A DNA stretch of 64,000 nucleotides from Bradyrhizobium viridifuturi (GCF_001238275.1 NZ_LGTB01000046.1:1-64000); one strand, 5' to 3'; positions 34,794-43,457 are shown, counted from the stretch's first letter. Program-made: numbers and translations. The notes: generated by a model not told the origin, from the letters alone.

Positions 34794-35171
34794 ATGACGA
34801 AGCCCTCCGTGCTGGCGATCGGCCTTGATCCAACCTTCGTCGATCTCTCCGTCATGCCGCAGTTCACGCCGGAACTCGTGCGCAGCTATATCGATGCGCA
34901 GATCGAGGGTCTGCGCACGCTTGGTTACGACGTCGAAAGCTGTCTCATCGACCTCGGCGAGACCGCCGAAGCGGTGACGGCAGCGGCCCTCAACGCGCGC
35001 TGCTACGATTGCGTCGTGATCGGCGCCGGGCTGCGCGAGCCGCCGGAGCGGCTCGTGCTGTTCGAGCAGATCCTCAACCTGGTGCACCGGCTCGCGCCCG
35101 ACGCCGCCATCTGCTTCAACACCAACCCGGCCGACACCGCCGCGGCCGTGCAGCGCTGGGTCAGGCCTTAG
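34794..35171 (+). CDS. Hypothetical protein, Rossmann-like
   Basis: 125 residues. Alternating beta/alpha pattern: VLAIGLDP, IDAQIEGLRTLGYDVESCLIDL, CYDCVVIGAGLREPPERL, FEQILNLVHRLAPDAAICFNTNP. The layout resembles small nucleotide-binding or response-regulator-like folds but no catalytic motif is evident. It starts 69 bases after the sigma-factor gene; its 3' end overlaps by eleven bases the convergent HAB-mutase-like gene. Similar orphan proteins occur in Bradyrhizobium. Function unknown. Confidence 0.65.
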   Translation: MTKPSVLAIGLDPTFVDLSVMPQFTPELVRSYIDAQIEGLRTLGYDVESCLIDLGETAEAVTAAALNARCYDCVVIGAGLREPPERLVLFEQILNLVHRLAPDAAICFNTNPADTAAAVQRWVRP

Positions 35172-35598
35172 GTGCGATGAGCGCGGCCTTGCCGCGCAGC
35201 CCCCACAGCAGCAACACCGATGCCGCGATGATCGCAAGGCCGATCGAGACGAACCCGGCGGTGACGAGCGTCTCCTGCCACGCCGCGGCGCTACTCCCGG
35301 CCGCGGTGATCGGTGAGAGCGCGCCGGTCCCGAGAATGGCGGCGAGCGACGTCATGGCCCAGTTGCCATAGGTCCCGCAGAGCAGCGCCCAGTAGGCGAA
35401 GGCGCGCGGGCCGGACGCCAGCCTGACCTCGCTCCAGATTGCCCCGACCGCGAGCAGGAAGGTGCCGTTCATCACGCCTTCGAGATGCGCCGCGAGCGCC
35501 ATCCGCACATTGGTGAAGTGCTGCTCGGCTAGGCCGGTGAGCAGCCCGATCAAGAACAAGGCCATGCCGTGAAAAAGCAGCCGCCGCCGATAATCCAT
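35161..35598 (-). CDS. Hydroxylaminobenzene mutase-like membrane protein
   Basis: 145 residues with four predicted membrane helices. The start at 35598 (MDYRRRLLFHGMALFL) is preferred because GGGGGC stands upstream. LLFHGMALFLIGLLTGLAEQHFTNVRMALAAHLEGVMNGTFLLAVGAIW closely follows the pattern of hydroxylaminobenzene mutases HabA/HabB, which isomerise hydroxylaminobenzene to aminophenol in nitroarene degradation. No nitroreductase or aminophenol dioxygenase is nearby, so the real substrate is uncertain; many homologues are annotated only as membrane proteins. Confidence 0.6.
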   Translation of the reverse strand: MDYRRRLLFHGMALFLIGLLTGLAEQHFTNVRMALAAHLEGVMNGTFLLAVGAIWSEVRLASGPRAFAYWALLCGTYGNWAMTSLAAILGTGALSPITAAGSSAAAWQETLVTAGFVSIGLAIIAASVLLLWGLRGKAALIAPKA

Positions 35599-35859
35599 TG
35601 TCGCCCCCTGAAATCGCCCCGCCGGAATAACGGCCGACCATATCAGAAAGTGCGCAGGCACCCGCCAGGGACGGGACCAGCGATCCGGCTGGTGGAAGGC
35701 CGGCCGCGTGGTCTTGCCGCGCCGGCTGCCGACTGATGGCGGTAGCGCCGATCGGGCCGGTCACACCGGTCCGGCCCTGACGCAAGGGCCGGGCGGTTGT
35801 TGCCGGCGGCAACCTATGACACCATCCCGATTCCGGTTTGATTTTGACTTTGGAAGCCC

Positions 35860-36888
35860 ATGCCGCGCCACAAATATGCCTGGGAGAAGCTCACGGATGA
35901 GCAATTGCTCAAGCAACGCCTCAGCAGTCTGAGGGTTGCGGTCGAAGGCACCTGGCTCGCGGATTGCGTCGGCACGCTCTACGAGGAGCTCGAAGAGCGC
36001 GGCATAAGGTTGCGGCCGCACACCTGGATATCCAGCGAATGGTTCAGCCCGGCGGATGTGCCCGGCATCGCGATTCCGTTCTATCTCGCCCACCCCCGCC
36101 TGATGAAGCTCGAGAAGAAGATGATGCTCGACGTCGAGGGCGCCTCATGGTCCGAGTGCATGGCCATTCTCCGCCACGAGGCGGGCCACGCCGTCCAGCA
36201 CGGCTATCAGCTGCAACGCCGCCGGCGCTGGCAGCAGCTGTTCGGTCCGTCGTCGCAGCACTACCCGCGCTACTACCGGCCCAATCCGGCCAGCCGCAAC
36301 TATGTCCAGCATCTGCGGCTCTGGTACGCGCAGAGCCATCCGGATGAGGATTTCGCCGAGACCTTCGCGGTGTGGCTGCGGCCGCGCTCGAACTGGCGGA
36401 CGCGCTATGCCGGCTGGCCGGCGCTGAAGAAGCTCGAATATGTCGACGAGCTGATGGGCGAGATCGCCGGCAAGCGGCCGGTGCTTACGACACGCGAGCG
36501 CGTCGATCCGCTGCGTGAGCTCAAGCAGACGCTCGGCGAGCACTACAAGAAGAAGCAGGCGTTCTACGCATTCACGCCGCCGAAGACCTATGACCGCGAC
36601 CTGTCCAAGCTGTTCTCCGCCGATCCGCGGCATCAGCGGTACCAGCCGGCTGCGGTGTTCATCCGGCGGCATCGTGCTCATATCAGGCAGCTGGTCGCGC
36701 GCTGGACCGGCGAGAACCAGCTGACGCTCGATGCGGTGCTCGACGACATGATCTCGCGCTGCCGCGAGCTCAATCTGCGTGCCGTTGGCCCCGAGCAGAA
36801 GCTCGTGACCAATTTCATCATCCTGCTGACCGCCAAGACCATGCACGCGCTGTTCGGCCCGTCGCGCCGCAAATGGATCGCGCTATGA
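35860..36888 (+). CDS. Putative zinc metallopeptidase-like protein
   Basis: 342 residues, no signal peptide. The zinc motif HEAGH is at residues 106-110 (ILRHEAGHAVQHGY). A downstream HPDEDFAETFAVWL (about 160-173) supplies a likely third ligand Glu, as in the putative zinc-binding metallopeptidase family (HExxH followed by a W/F-A-E-T-x-A segment). The C-terminal half is basic and helical. It overlaps the following ATP-grasp gene by four bases (ATGA), so the two are translationally coupled. Substrate unknown. A protease and an amide ligase made together suggest maturation or tagging of a peptide, which is inference. Confidence 0.7.
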   Translation: MPRHKYAWEKLTDEQLLKQRLSSLRVAVEGTWLADCVGTLYEELEERGIRLRPHTWISSEWFSPADVPGIAIPFYLAHPRLMKLEKKMMLDVEGASWSECMAILRHEAGHAVQHGYQLQRRRRWQQLFGPSSQHYPRYYRPNPASRNYVQHLRLWYAQSHPDEDFAETFAVWLRPRSNWRTRYAGWPALKKLEYVDELMGEIAGKRPVLTTRERVDPLRELKQTLGEHYKKKQAFYAFTPPKTYDRDLSKLFSADPRHQRYQPAAVFIRRHRAHIRQLVARWTGENQLTLDAVLDDMISRCRELNLRAVGPEQKLVTNFIILLTAKTMHALFGPSRRKWIAL

Positions 36889-37919
36889 AGCATTTTCGCA
36901 TTCTGGTGCTGATGCACCCGGATTGTGTGCCGCCGGATTCCAGCGATGGATATTCCGCGCGGGAAATCAACGAGTGGAAGACCGAGTACGACGTCGTCAG
37001 TACCCTGCGCGCGGCCGGCCATGAGGTTCGTCCGCTCGGCGTCCAGGAGGAAATCAAGCCGGTGCGCGACGCGATCGAAGGCTTCAAGCCGCACATCGTG
37101 TTCACGCTGCTGGAGGAGTTTCACTACGACGTGGTGTACGACCAGCACATCGCGAGCTATCTCGAGCTGATGAAGATCCCCTACACCGGGTGCAACCCAC
37201 GCGGCCTGATCCTGGCGCGCGGCAAGGATCTGTCCAAGACGCTGGTGCATCATCGCCGGGTCCCGGTGCCGGCCTTCGCCGTGTTTCCGATGCGCCGCAA
37301 GGTCAAGCGGCCGCCGCGTCTCGAGCTGCCGCTGATCGTCAAGAGCCTGAGCAGCGACGGATCGCTCGGCATCTCGCAGGCGTCGATCGTCGACACCGAC
37401 GAGAAGCTGGTGGAGCGCGTCGCCTTTATCCATGAGCGGATCGGGACCGCGGCGATCGCCGAGCAGTTCATCGAGGGCCGCGAGCTCTATGTCGGCGTGC
37501 TCGGAAACAACCGGCTACGGGTGCTGCCGGTGTGGGAATTGAAATTCGGCAGCATGGGCGGCCCCGGCGCGCGGCATATCGCGACCGAAAAGGCCAAGCA
37601 CGACACCAATTATCAGGAGCGCATCGGGATCGCGGATGGCCCGGCCGACGACCTCACGCCCGAGCTATCCGCGCATATTCAGCGGCTGGCGAAACGCATC
37701 TACCGGACGCTGGGGCTCGACGGCTACGCGCGCATCGACTTCCGCCTGTCGACCAACGGCGTGCCGTATTTCATCGAAGCCAATCCCAATCCCGAGATCG
37801 CCAAGAGCCAGGAGTTCGCGATGGCGGCCGGGCATGACGGGCTCGATTACCCGGGCCTGTTGAACCGGATCGTAACGCTCGGAATCAGCCGCGCCAAGGC
37901 CGGCGTATCGCTGGGCTGA
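36885..37919 (+). CDS. ATP-grasp ligase, D-alanine--D-alanine ligase-like
   Basis: 344 residues. The N-terminal Rossmann-like domain is MKHFRILVLMHPDCVPPDSS. Then come VFTLLEEFHYDVVYDQHIASYLELMKIPYTGCNP, the ATP-grasp lysine strand PLIVKSLSSDGSLGISQ, EQFIEGRELYVGVLG, and the metal site ARIDFRLSTNGVPYFIEANPNPE with Asp, Glu and Asn. It catalyses carboxylate-amine ligation through an acyl phosphate. It differs from cell-wall Ddl (no mur/fts context, altered N terminus), so a different small-molecule or peptide substrate is likely. Start at 36885 by overlap with the metallopeptidase stop. Confidence 0.82.
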   Translation: MKHFRILVLMHPDCVPPDSSDGYSAREINEWKTEYDVVSTLRAAGHEVRPLGVQEEIKPVRDAIEGFKPHIVFTLLEEFHYDVVYDQHIASYLELMKIPYTGCNPRGLILARGKDLSKTLVHHRRVPVPAFAVFPMRRKVKRPPRLELPLIVKSLSSDGSLGISQASIVDTDEKLVERVAFIHERIGTAAIAEQFIEGRELYVGVLGNNRLRVLPVWELKFGSMGGPGARHIATEKAKHDTNYQERIGIADGPADDLTPELSAHIQRLAKRIYRTLGLDGYARIDFRLSTNGVPYFIEANPNPEIAKSQEFAMAAGHDGLDYPGLLNRIVTLGISRAKAGVSLG

Positions 37920-37944
37920 GCGAGGCCGGAAGAGCTACGCGGCT

Positions 37945-38216
37945 TCAGAGGCTGCGTTGCATGGTGTGGCGTCGTGCGTCCCTGGGGTTGAACATCGCAA
38001 ACGTTTCCCTAACGCGCGCCGCCGGTGTCGCCTCGCCGGTCGCCGTGGAAACGGGCACCGAGGTGGCGCGAAACGCATCCGGTTCGGGCCAGCGCCGCGC
38101 GATGATGTCGTTCACCGGGACCGCCAGCAGGATGCTGTCGCTGCGGCAGGTGTCGTAGCCGTACAAAACGGCAAGAAAAATCGATACGACAACAAGGATC
38201 GTCCTGAAATCGGCAT
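37945..38216 (-). CDS. Small membrane-anchored hypothetical protein, possible start-proximal frameshift
   Basis: A minus-strand frame encodes DFRTILVVVSIFLAVLYGYDTCRSDSILLAVPVNDIIARRW..., ending at 37945: one N-terminal membrane helix and an export-side domain of about 65 residues. It has no usable start codon in its own frame near the helix. An ATG at 38216, one base out of frame, would give MPDFRTIL if a single base were restored near 38212, with AAGG upstream. The loss would match the other single-base deletions here. About 90 residues. Function unknown. Confidence 0.4.
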
Positions 38217-38436
38217 TGTGCTTGCGCCTTCTTGATTGAGGCGAACAATGCCCGGCGACGGTGAACCGCGCGTTTAACCGTCGGATCGATCGGCCAATAC
38301 GGTTCCCGCCTGGTGAACGTGATGCATAAACCGTTCGCTTACCAACGCCCGCAAGGTTGCGGCAACCAGCTTTCCTCACCAGCCCGCAAGGAGTCTCTGG
38401 CATCAAGGGATCAAGAAAAAGACTGAGGAGGCCACC

Positions 38437-38550
38437 ATGTTCGTCGCCATTCGAGTCATGATCCTGATCGCCAGCGCCTATGCGGGCTCGGCCGTCGCAG
38501 AGATGCAGTTCGCGCCGCTGCCGGACCTCTCGGCTTCGTCTGCGCCGTAG
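38437..38550 (+). CDS. Very small exported peptide (37 residues)
   Basis: ATG at 38437 follows a strong AGGAGG. The product is MFVAIRVMILIASAYAGSAVAE, which looks like a complete signal peptide with cleavage after AVA, and then a mature part of about 16 residues (EMQFAPLPDLSASSAP). No family is recognised. Convergent with the cyclic-nucleotide-binding gene. The good ribosome site and signal-like sequence argue for translation; too short for a homology judgement. Confidence 0.5.
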   Translation: MFVAIRVMILIASAYAGSAVAEMQFAPLPDLSASSAP

Positions 38551-38601
38551 GACTGACGGACGACGCTTGCTTCGCACTGTTCTGACGCCCGGCGGGCGGC
38601 G

Positions 38602-39231
38602 TCAGCGCGCGGCGGCGGCAACTCCGATTGCGCGGGCTGCATTCTCCGTCATCCGGGTCGCCGTCAGTCGCAGGAAGTACAGCGACAGTCCCGGATTGCG
38701 TTCGCACAGCTTCTTCAGTGCGCCATCGCTGATCCACAGCAAATCCACGTCGGTCGCCGCCACAGCGGTCTGCGTGCGGCGCCGTTCGAGCGAGAACAGT
38801 CCGATCTCTCCGAACAATTCGCCTGCCGATACACCTCGGTCGATTTCGGGAAACCTGACATCGCCCGACACGACCATATACAGCAGGTCGGCATCGTCGC
38901 CCTTCCTGAAGATCGTTTCTCCCGCCTTGACGTGCTTCGGCCGCATGAACGGTTGCAGCCAGCTCGGGGAAAGGTCCGTCGCCGCAGCGAGCTTCGCCTT
39001 GCGAAGCAGCCTGACCATCTGGAACAGCAACAATACGTTCAACGGCAGCAGAATGACGTGCAGGGCGAGCACCGGGTATATCCGGGCGCCCAAGCCGTAG
39101 CTGATGAATGCCAGATTACTGCATATGGCGACAGAGCGCAGGCTCAACATGGTGCTCATGCAGAACGTCAACAACACGAGCGCCGACGCCAGGTAACCCA
39201 AGCCATCGATCAATGTCATGATTGCGTCCAC
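38602..39231 (-). CDS. Membrane protein with cyclic-nucleotide-binding domain
   Basis: 209 residues. Residues about 8-75 hold two or three hydrophobic helices (LGYLASALVLLTFCMSTML, IYPVLALHVILLPLNVLLLFQM). Residues about 90-190 form a cyclic-nucleotide-binding domain (AGETIFRKGDDADLLYMVVSGDV, GELFGEIGLFSLERRRTQTAVA). This holds the phosphate-binding cassette, with Glu and the nearby Arg of a typical cNMP pocket. No helix-turn-helix, channel pore or kinase is attached, so it looks like a membrane-bound cAMP/cGMP receptor of unknown output. Confidence 0.78.
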   Translation of the reverse strand: MDAIMTLIDGLGYLASALVLLTFCMSTMLSLRSVAICSNLAFISYGLGARIYPVLALHVILLPLNVLLLFQMVRLLRKAKLAAATDLSPSWLQPFMRPKHVKAGETIFRKGDDADLLYMVVSGDVRFPEIDRGVSAGELFGEIGLFSLERRRTQTAVAATDVDLLWISDGALKKLCERNPGLSLYFLRLTATRMTENAARAIGVAAAAR

Positions 39232-39462
39232 TCAAAAAAAGAATTGCAAGCAAAGCGATCTGAAAACGATCGGTAACCTATAGCAGAGCGCTCATTCTCG
39301 TGGGCGGAAATGCGTCTGATCGGCGTATCACGCGGAACGTGACGCGCCGCGGCGCGATGGCGGGAGATATCGGCCGCCTCCAGCGCCTGCTGCTACACGA
39401 CGCAGTGCAGCGAAAGACATGTTGGAACTTCGCGGCCTTCCGCAGCTTGACGGAAGGTGGCC

Positions 39463-40497
39463 ATGTTGGGATGCGCGATGTTCCGACGTTTAGCCTTAGG
39501 ATGTTTTGCCGCTGCTCTCTCGTTTTTGTCGACCACGCCCGTGGTCGCAGCAGGTCTCGATGCCGCCTCGATCAATGACGCCGCGGCGCCGCCGGCAAGA
39601 TTGCCGGACCGTCAGCAGCTCAGCCCTTCCATTGCCAGGCTCGAGATCCTGCTCGATCGCGCGCATTTCTCCCCCGGAGAGATCGACGGCAAGCTCGGCG
39701 AGAACGCGCAGAAGGCGCTCGCGGCGTTCGCAGAAGCCAATGGATTGTCCTTCGACAAGACGGTGACGGCGGATCTCTGGACCAAGCTTGCCGGTGCCAG
39801 CGAAGGCGCCGCGGTCGTCAGCTACACGATCGTCGATGCCGACGTAAAAGGCCCGTTCCTGAACAAGGTCCCCGCGAAGATGGAGAGCACGAAGAGCTTG
39901 CCGGCGCTGAACTTCACCAGCCCGCGCGAAGCGCTCGCCGAGAAATTCCACATGAGCGAGGCGTTGCTTCAGGCGCTCAACCCCGGGCAGAAGTTCGACA
40001 GGGCCGGTGCGACCATCGCGGTTGCGAACGTGCTCGACACCGGAAAGCCGGCGCCGGTTGCGCGTGTCGAGGTCGACAAGACGCGGCAGACGCTGCGGAC
40101 CTTCGATGCCGCGGGCAAGCTGCTCGGCTTCTATCCCGCAACGGTCGGCAGCACGGAGAAACCGACGCCGAGCGGCACACTGAAGGTGACGGCGATCAAC
40201 AAGAATCCGACCTATCGCTACAATCCCAAATACAGGTTCAAGGGCGTCAGGTCGAAGCATCCGTTCACGATCAGGCCCGGCCCTAACAACCCGGTCGGCT
40301 CGGTCTGGATCAACCTCTCGGCGGAAGGCTACGGCATCCACGGCACTCCCGATCCCGGCAGGATCTCCAAGGCCCAATCCCATGGCTGTGTCCGGCTCAC
40401 GAACTGGGACGCCGAGCATGTCGCGGCCGGTGTCGCGAAGGGGACGCCGGTTGCGTTCGTGGAGGGTGCGCGACAGCGCGACGCGCGCCGGACCTGA
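39463..40497 (+). CDS. L,D-transpeptidase (YkuD) with N-terminal peptidoglycan-binding region
   Basis: About 344 residues; start at ATG 39463 with GGAAGG just upstream (an ATG at 39478 is possible). The signal peptide ends PVVAAG. A peptidoglycan-binding-1-like domain follows (IARLEILLDRAHFSPGEIDGKLGENAQKALAAF), then a LysM-like linker and the catalytic YkuD domain with HGTPDP and SHGCVRLTNWDAEHVA, including the catalytic Cys and His. It works in the periplasm, cross-linking peptidoglycan 3-3 or attaching proteins to it. Monocistronic. Confidence 0.9.
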   Translation: MLGCAMFRRLALGCFAAALSFLSTTPVVAAGLDAASINDAAAPPARLPDRQQLSPSIARLEILLDRAHFSPGEIDGKLGENAQKALAAFAEANGLSFDKTVTADLWTKLAGASEGAAVVSYTIVDADVKGPFLNKVPAKMESTKSLPALNFTSPREALAEKFHMSEALLQALNPGQKFDRAGATIAVANVLDTGKPAPVARVEVDKTRQTLRTFDAAGKLLGFYPATVGSTEKPTPSGTLKVTAINKNPTYRYNPKYRFKGVRSKHPFTIRPGPNNPVGSVWINLSAEGYGIHGTPDPGRISKAQSHGCVRLTNWDAEHVAAGVAKGTPVAFVEGARQRDARRT

Positions 40498-40700
40498 CGC
40501 TGGTATTGCCGGTTGTCAACGTCGCTCTGTGTCATTGCCGCGTCGCGGAATGAAGCCGACCTTGCGATGCGCGCCGTGCCTTGAAGCCATGCGGAAGACG
40601 CAAGCGGCCGCGCGCACGCTAACCGTCGCGCACGGTTGCCATGGGCCGCTCCCCGGCTGATGATACGCAAAACGGATCAAAGCCGATCGAGAGGAAGCGA

Positions 40701-42365
40701 ATGCGTGGGCGTCGTGTGCTGATGGAATCGTTCGTGTCGCACGGCGTGCGACATATCTTCGGCAATCCCGGCACGACAGAAACACCGCTGCTCGACAGTT
40801 TGCCGGCATTTCCGCAACTCGAATACATCATGGCGCTGCATGAAGGTGTCGCGGTCAGCGTCGCCAGTTTCTATGCGCAGGCGTCGGGGCGCGTCACCGT
40901 TGCCAATTTGCACGTCGCTCCCGGTCTCGGCAACGGCATCGGTTCGCTCTACGGCGCGTTGAAAGCCAACTCGCCCGTTGTCGTGACCGCCGGCCAGCAG
41001 GATACGCGGATGCGGCTCAACAACCCGCTGCTCGGCCATGATCTCGTCGCAATGGCCGCGCCGGTGACCAAGTGGAGCGTGCAGATCGAGCGCGCCGACG
41101 AGATCGCTCCGATCATGCGACGCGCGTTCAAGGTGGCGACCGATGCGCCGCAAGGGCCCGTGTTCGTGTCGCTGCCGATCGACGTCCTGGAGCAGGAAAC
41201 CGCGGTCGACGCGTCGACGCCGGATCACCTGTGGCGATCGACGCATCCCGATCCGGCAGGTATCGAGGCGTTGGTCGCGCTGCTCCTGAAGTCGAAAAGT
41301 CCGGCCATCATCGCCGGCGACGATGTGGCGCGATCGGGCGGCGAGCAGGCGCTGGTGGCGCTGGCGGAAGCGCTCGGCGCCACCGTGTGGTTCGAGGGAT
41401 TGCGGCATCACGCGTCGTTCCCGACCAGCCATCCGAGTTATCGTCAGTCGCTCCCGGGCGACGCCCGGCAGGTGCGCAAGGCGCTTGGCGAAGCCGATCT
41501 CGTGCTGCTGATCGGCGGTCCGTTCTTCGAGGACATCTGGTTTGCGTCCGGCGGCCACATTCCCGACGGCGCGTCCTTGCTGCAGATCGAGGCTTCGGCC
41601 GAGCGTCTCGCGCTCAACAACCGGCTCGATGCCGGCATCGTCGGTGACATCGCCGTCAGCCTCTCCGCGCTGACGGAAGCGCTGCGGGCAAAGGCGGATG
41701 CGGAGTTCAAGCAGGCCGCGCAACGCCGCAATGCCGCGCTGGCTGAACTACAGGCGAAGGAGAAAGAATCCTATCGCGCCCGTGTCGAGAAAAGCTGGAA
41801 CCGCGAGCCGAGCTCGATGCCGCGCGTCACCGCTGAGCTTCGTCGTGGCCTGCCCGACGATGTCGTGATCGTCGATGAAAGCATCACGGCGAGCCTCGAT
41901 CTGGCGCGCGCCTTCGACTATCGCGGCTTCGGCGATTATTTCGGCGGCCGTGGCGGTGGCATCGGGCAGGGCCTTGCCGGTGCGATCGGCGTCAAGGTCG
42001 CAATGCCGGACCGTCCGGTTGTCGCCGTCTCGGGCGACGGCTCGGCGATGTACGCGATCCAGGCGCTGTGGACTGCCGCGCACCACAAGCTTGCGATCGT
42101 GTTCGTGGTGCTCGCCAACCGCGAGTACCGCATCCTCAAGCACAATGTGGACGTCTGGCGTCAGAATTTCGAAGCCGGCACCCAGCATCCCTATCAGAAC
42201 ATGGATATCACCGGCCCCGTGCTCGACTTTGTGCATCTCGCAGCCGGCATGGGCGTCGAGGCGGTCAGAGTTGAGAAGGCCGACGACATCGCCGGTGCAG
42301 TTGCAAAGGCCGTGGCAGCCCAGCGGCCATACCTCGTCGAGATCGCAATTGAAGGCAAGCGCTGA
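40701..42365 (+). CDS. ThDP-dependent decarboxylase, benzoylformate decarboxylase-like
   Basis: 554 residues from the ATG at 40701 (GAGGAAGCGA upstream). The ThDP fold is seen in FGNPGTTETPLLDSL, the activating Glu in IMALHEGVAVSVA, a His in ANLHVAPGLGNGIG equivalent to benzoylformate decarboxylase His70, and the diphosphate-binding VSGDGSAMYAIQAL...LANREY. This family decarboxylates 2-keto acids non-oxidatively or ligates aldehydes. An SDR gene follows after 20 bases and may reduce or oxidise the aldehyde or acyloin product. Cytosolic. The precise substrate is not inferable. Confidence 0.85.
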   Translation: MRGRRVLMESFVSHGVRHIFGNPGTTETPLLDSLPAFPQLEYIMALHEGVAVSVASFYAQASGRVTVANLHVAPGLGNGIGSLYGALKANSPVVVTAGQQDTRMRLNNPLLGHDLVAMAAPVTKWSVQIERADEIAPIMRRAFKVATDAPQGPVFVSLPIDVLEQETAVDASTPDHLWRSTHPDPAGIEALVALLLKSKSPAIIAGDDVARSGGEQALVALAEALGATVWFEGLRHHASFPTSHPSYRQSLPGDARQVRKALGEADLVLLIGGPFFEDIWFASGGHIPDGASLLQIEASAERLALNNRLDAGIVGDIAVSLSALTEALRAKADAEFKQAAQRRNAALAELQAKEKESYRARVEKSWNREPSSMPRVTAELRRGLPDDVVIVDESITASLDLARAFDYRGFGDYFGGRGGGIGQGLAGAIGVKVAMPDRPVVAVSGDGSAMYAIQALWTAAHHKLAIVFVVLANREYRILKHNVDVWRQNFEAGTQHPYQNMDITGPVLDFVHLAAGMGVEAVRVEKADDIAGAVAKAVAAQRPYLVEIAIEGKR

Positions 42366-42385
42366 CCGCGCTGAAGGGGGATCCC

Positions 42386-43156
42386 ATGGCAGGCATTCTG
42401 GACGGCAAGGCTGCGTTGGTGACCGGTGGCGGCTCCGGCATTGGCCGCGCAACCGCGATTGCAATAGCGCGCGAAGGGGCGCGCGTCGCGGTGTCCGATC
42501 TCTCGAAGGATGGCATCGAGGAGACGGTCGCCTTGATCAACGCCGCGGGCGGCCAGTCGATCGCGATCCAGGGCGATGTCACCGACGAGGCCGATGTCGC
42601 GAACATGGTGGCCCGCACGGTTTCGGCGTTCGGGCGCATCGATTGTGCGTTCAACAATGCAGGCGTGGCGGGACGGTCCGTCGGCCCGCCCGGCCAGCGC
42701 ATTCATGAGCTCACGCAGTCCTCGGTGGCGAAGATGTTCTCGGTCAATCTGATGGGCGTGTTCCTGTGCCTGAAATACGAGATTGCACAGATGCTCAAGC
42801 AGGGCGGTGGCGGCGCGATCGTCAACACCGCCTCGATCGCCGGGCTGGTCGGCCTCGCCACGTCGGGCCACTATGTCGCGACCAAGCACGGTGTCGTCGG
42901 GCTGACCAAGTCTGCCGCGATCGAATATGCCCAGGACGGGATCCGCGTGAATTGCGTCAATCCCGGATACATCAAGACGCCGATGACCAAGGAAACGATG
43001 GACGAACGCTACGACGAGATCATCGCCAAGGTGCCGGTACGCCGCCTGGGTGTGCCGGAGGAAATCGCCGAAGCGGTGGTCTGGATGTGCTCGGACAAGG
43101 CGTCCTTCATGACGGGCGCGTCGCACGTGGTGGACGGCGGCTACAGCGCCGCCTGA
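42386..43156 (+). CDS. SDR family NAD(P)-dependent oxidoreductase
   Basis: 256 residues, classical short-chain dehydrogenase. Cofactor motif TGGGSGIGRATAIAIA (TGxxxGxG), Asp for NAD specificity in VAVSDLSKDG, NNAGVAG, catalytic Ser in NTASIAGL, and Tyr-x-x-x-Lys in HYVATKHGVVGLTKSAAIEYA. The C-terminal MTGASHVVDGGYSAA is standard. It is co-transcribed with the ThDP enzyme upstream (20-base gap), hence probably acts on its aldehyde or hydroxyketone product. Confidence 0.92.
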   Translation: MAGILDGKAALVTGGGSGIGRATAIAIAREGARVAVSDLSKDGIEETVALINAAGGQSIAIQGDVTDEADVANMVARTVSAFGRIDCAFNNAGVAGRSVGPPGQRIHELTQSSVAKMFSVNLMGVFLCLKYEIAQMLKQGGGGAIVNTASIAGLVGLATSGHYVATKHGVVGLTKSAAIEYAQDGIRVNCVNPGYIKTPMTKETMDERYDEIIAKVPVRRLGVPEEIAEAVVWMCSDKASFMTGASHVVDGGYSAA

Positions 43157-43280
43157 TCGTCTGAAGAACGCTGACGCGAGGGACGACAGGAGCCGTGGGG
43201 CGTGACCGCGGATTTTTGACTAACAGATGCGCGGGTGATGTCGCCGAGCGGGCGGCTGGCAGTCGAATCGGTAGCAGGCT

Positions 43281-43457
43281 CTAGTGGTCGGTCTTCGGCG
43301 TCTTGGTCGGAAAGTCGAGCCCGAGCCGGACCGCGCGCTCCTGGCGCTCTTCGGTCAAGAATCTCAGCTCCCGTTCCAGCGACCGCGCAACCTCGTCCTG
43401 GGTTTGCTGGGAATGGCGGCGGGAGCCGCCTTGCGGTTTGGCCGGTTGGGCAGTCAC
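43281..43457 (-). CDS. Small charged hypothetical protein (58 residues)
   Basis: A GTG at 43457 starts MTAQPAKPQGGSRRHSQQTQ. A helical, strongly charged stretch follows (DEVARSLERELRFLTEERQERAVRLGLDF), ending at 43281. The amphipathic, Glu/Arg-rich composition differs from chance reading of this DNA, and AAGG lies nine bases upstream. No domain known. It stands in an 814-base gap otherwise poor in genes. Confidence 0.5.
   Translation of the reverse strand: MTAQPAKPQGGSRRHSQQTQDEVARSLERELRFLTEERQERAVRLGLDFPTKTPKTDH

Noticed and set aside
36885..37919. Calling the ATP-grasp gene ddl
   Set aside because: Not in a cell-wall cluster, coupled to a metallopeptidase gene, and the N-terminal domain differs from Ddl.
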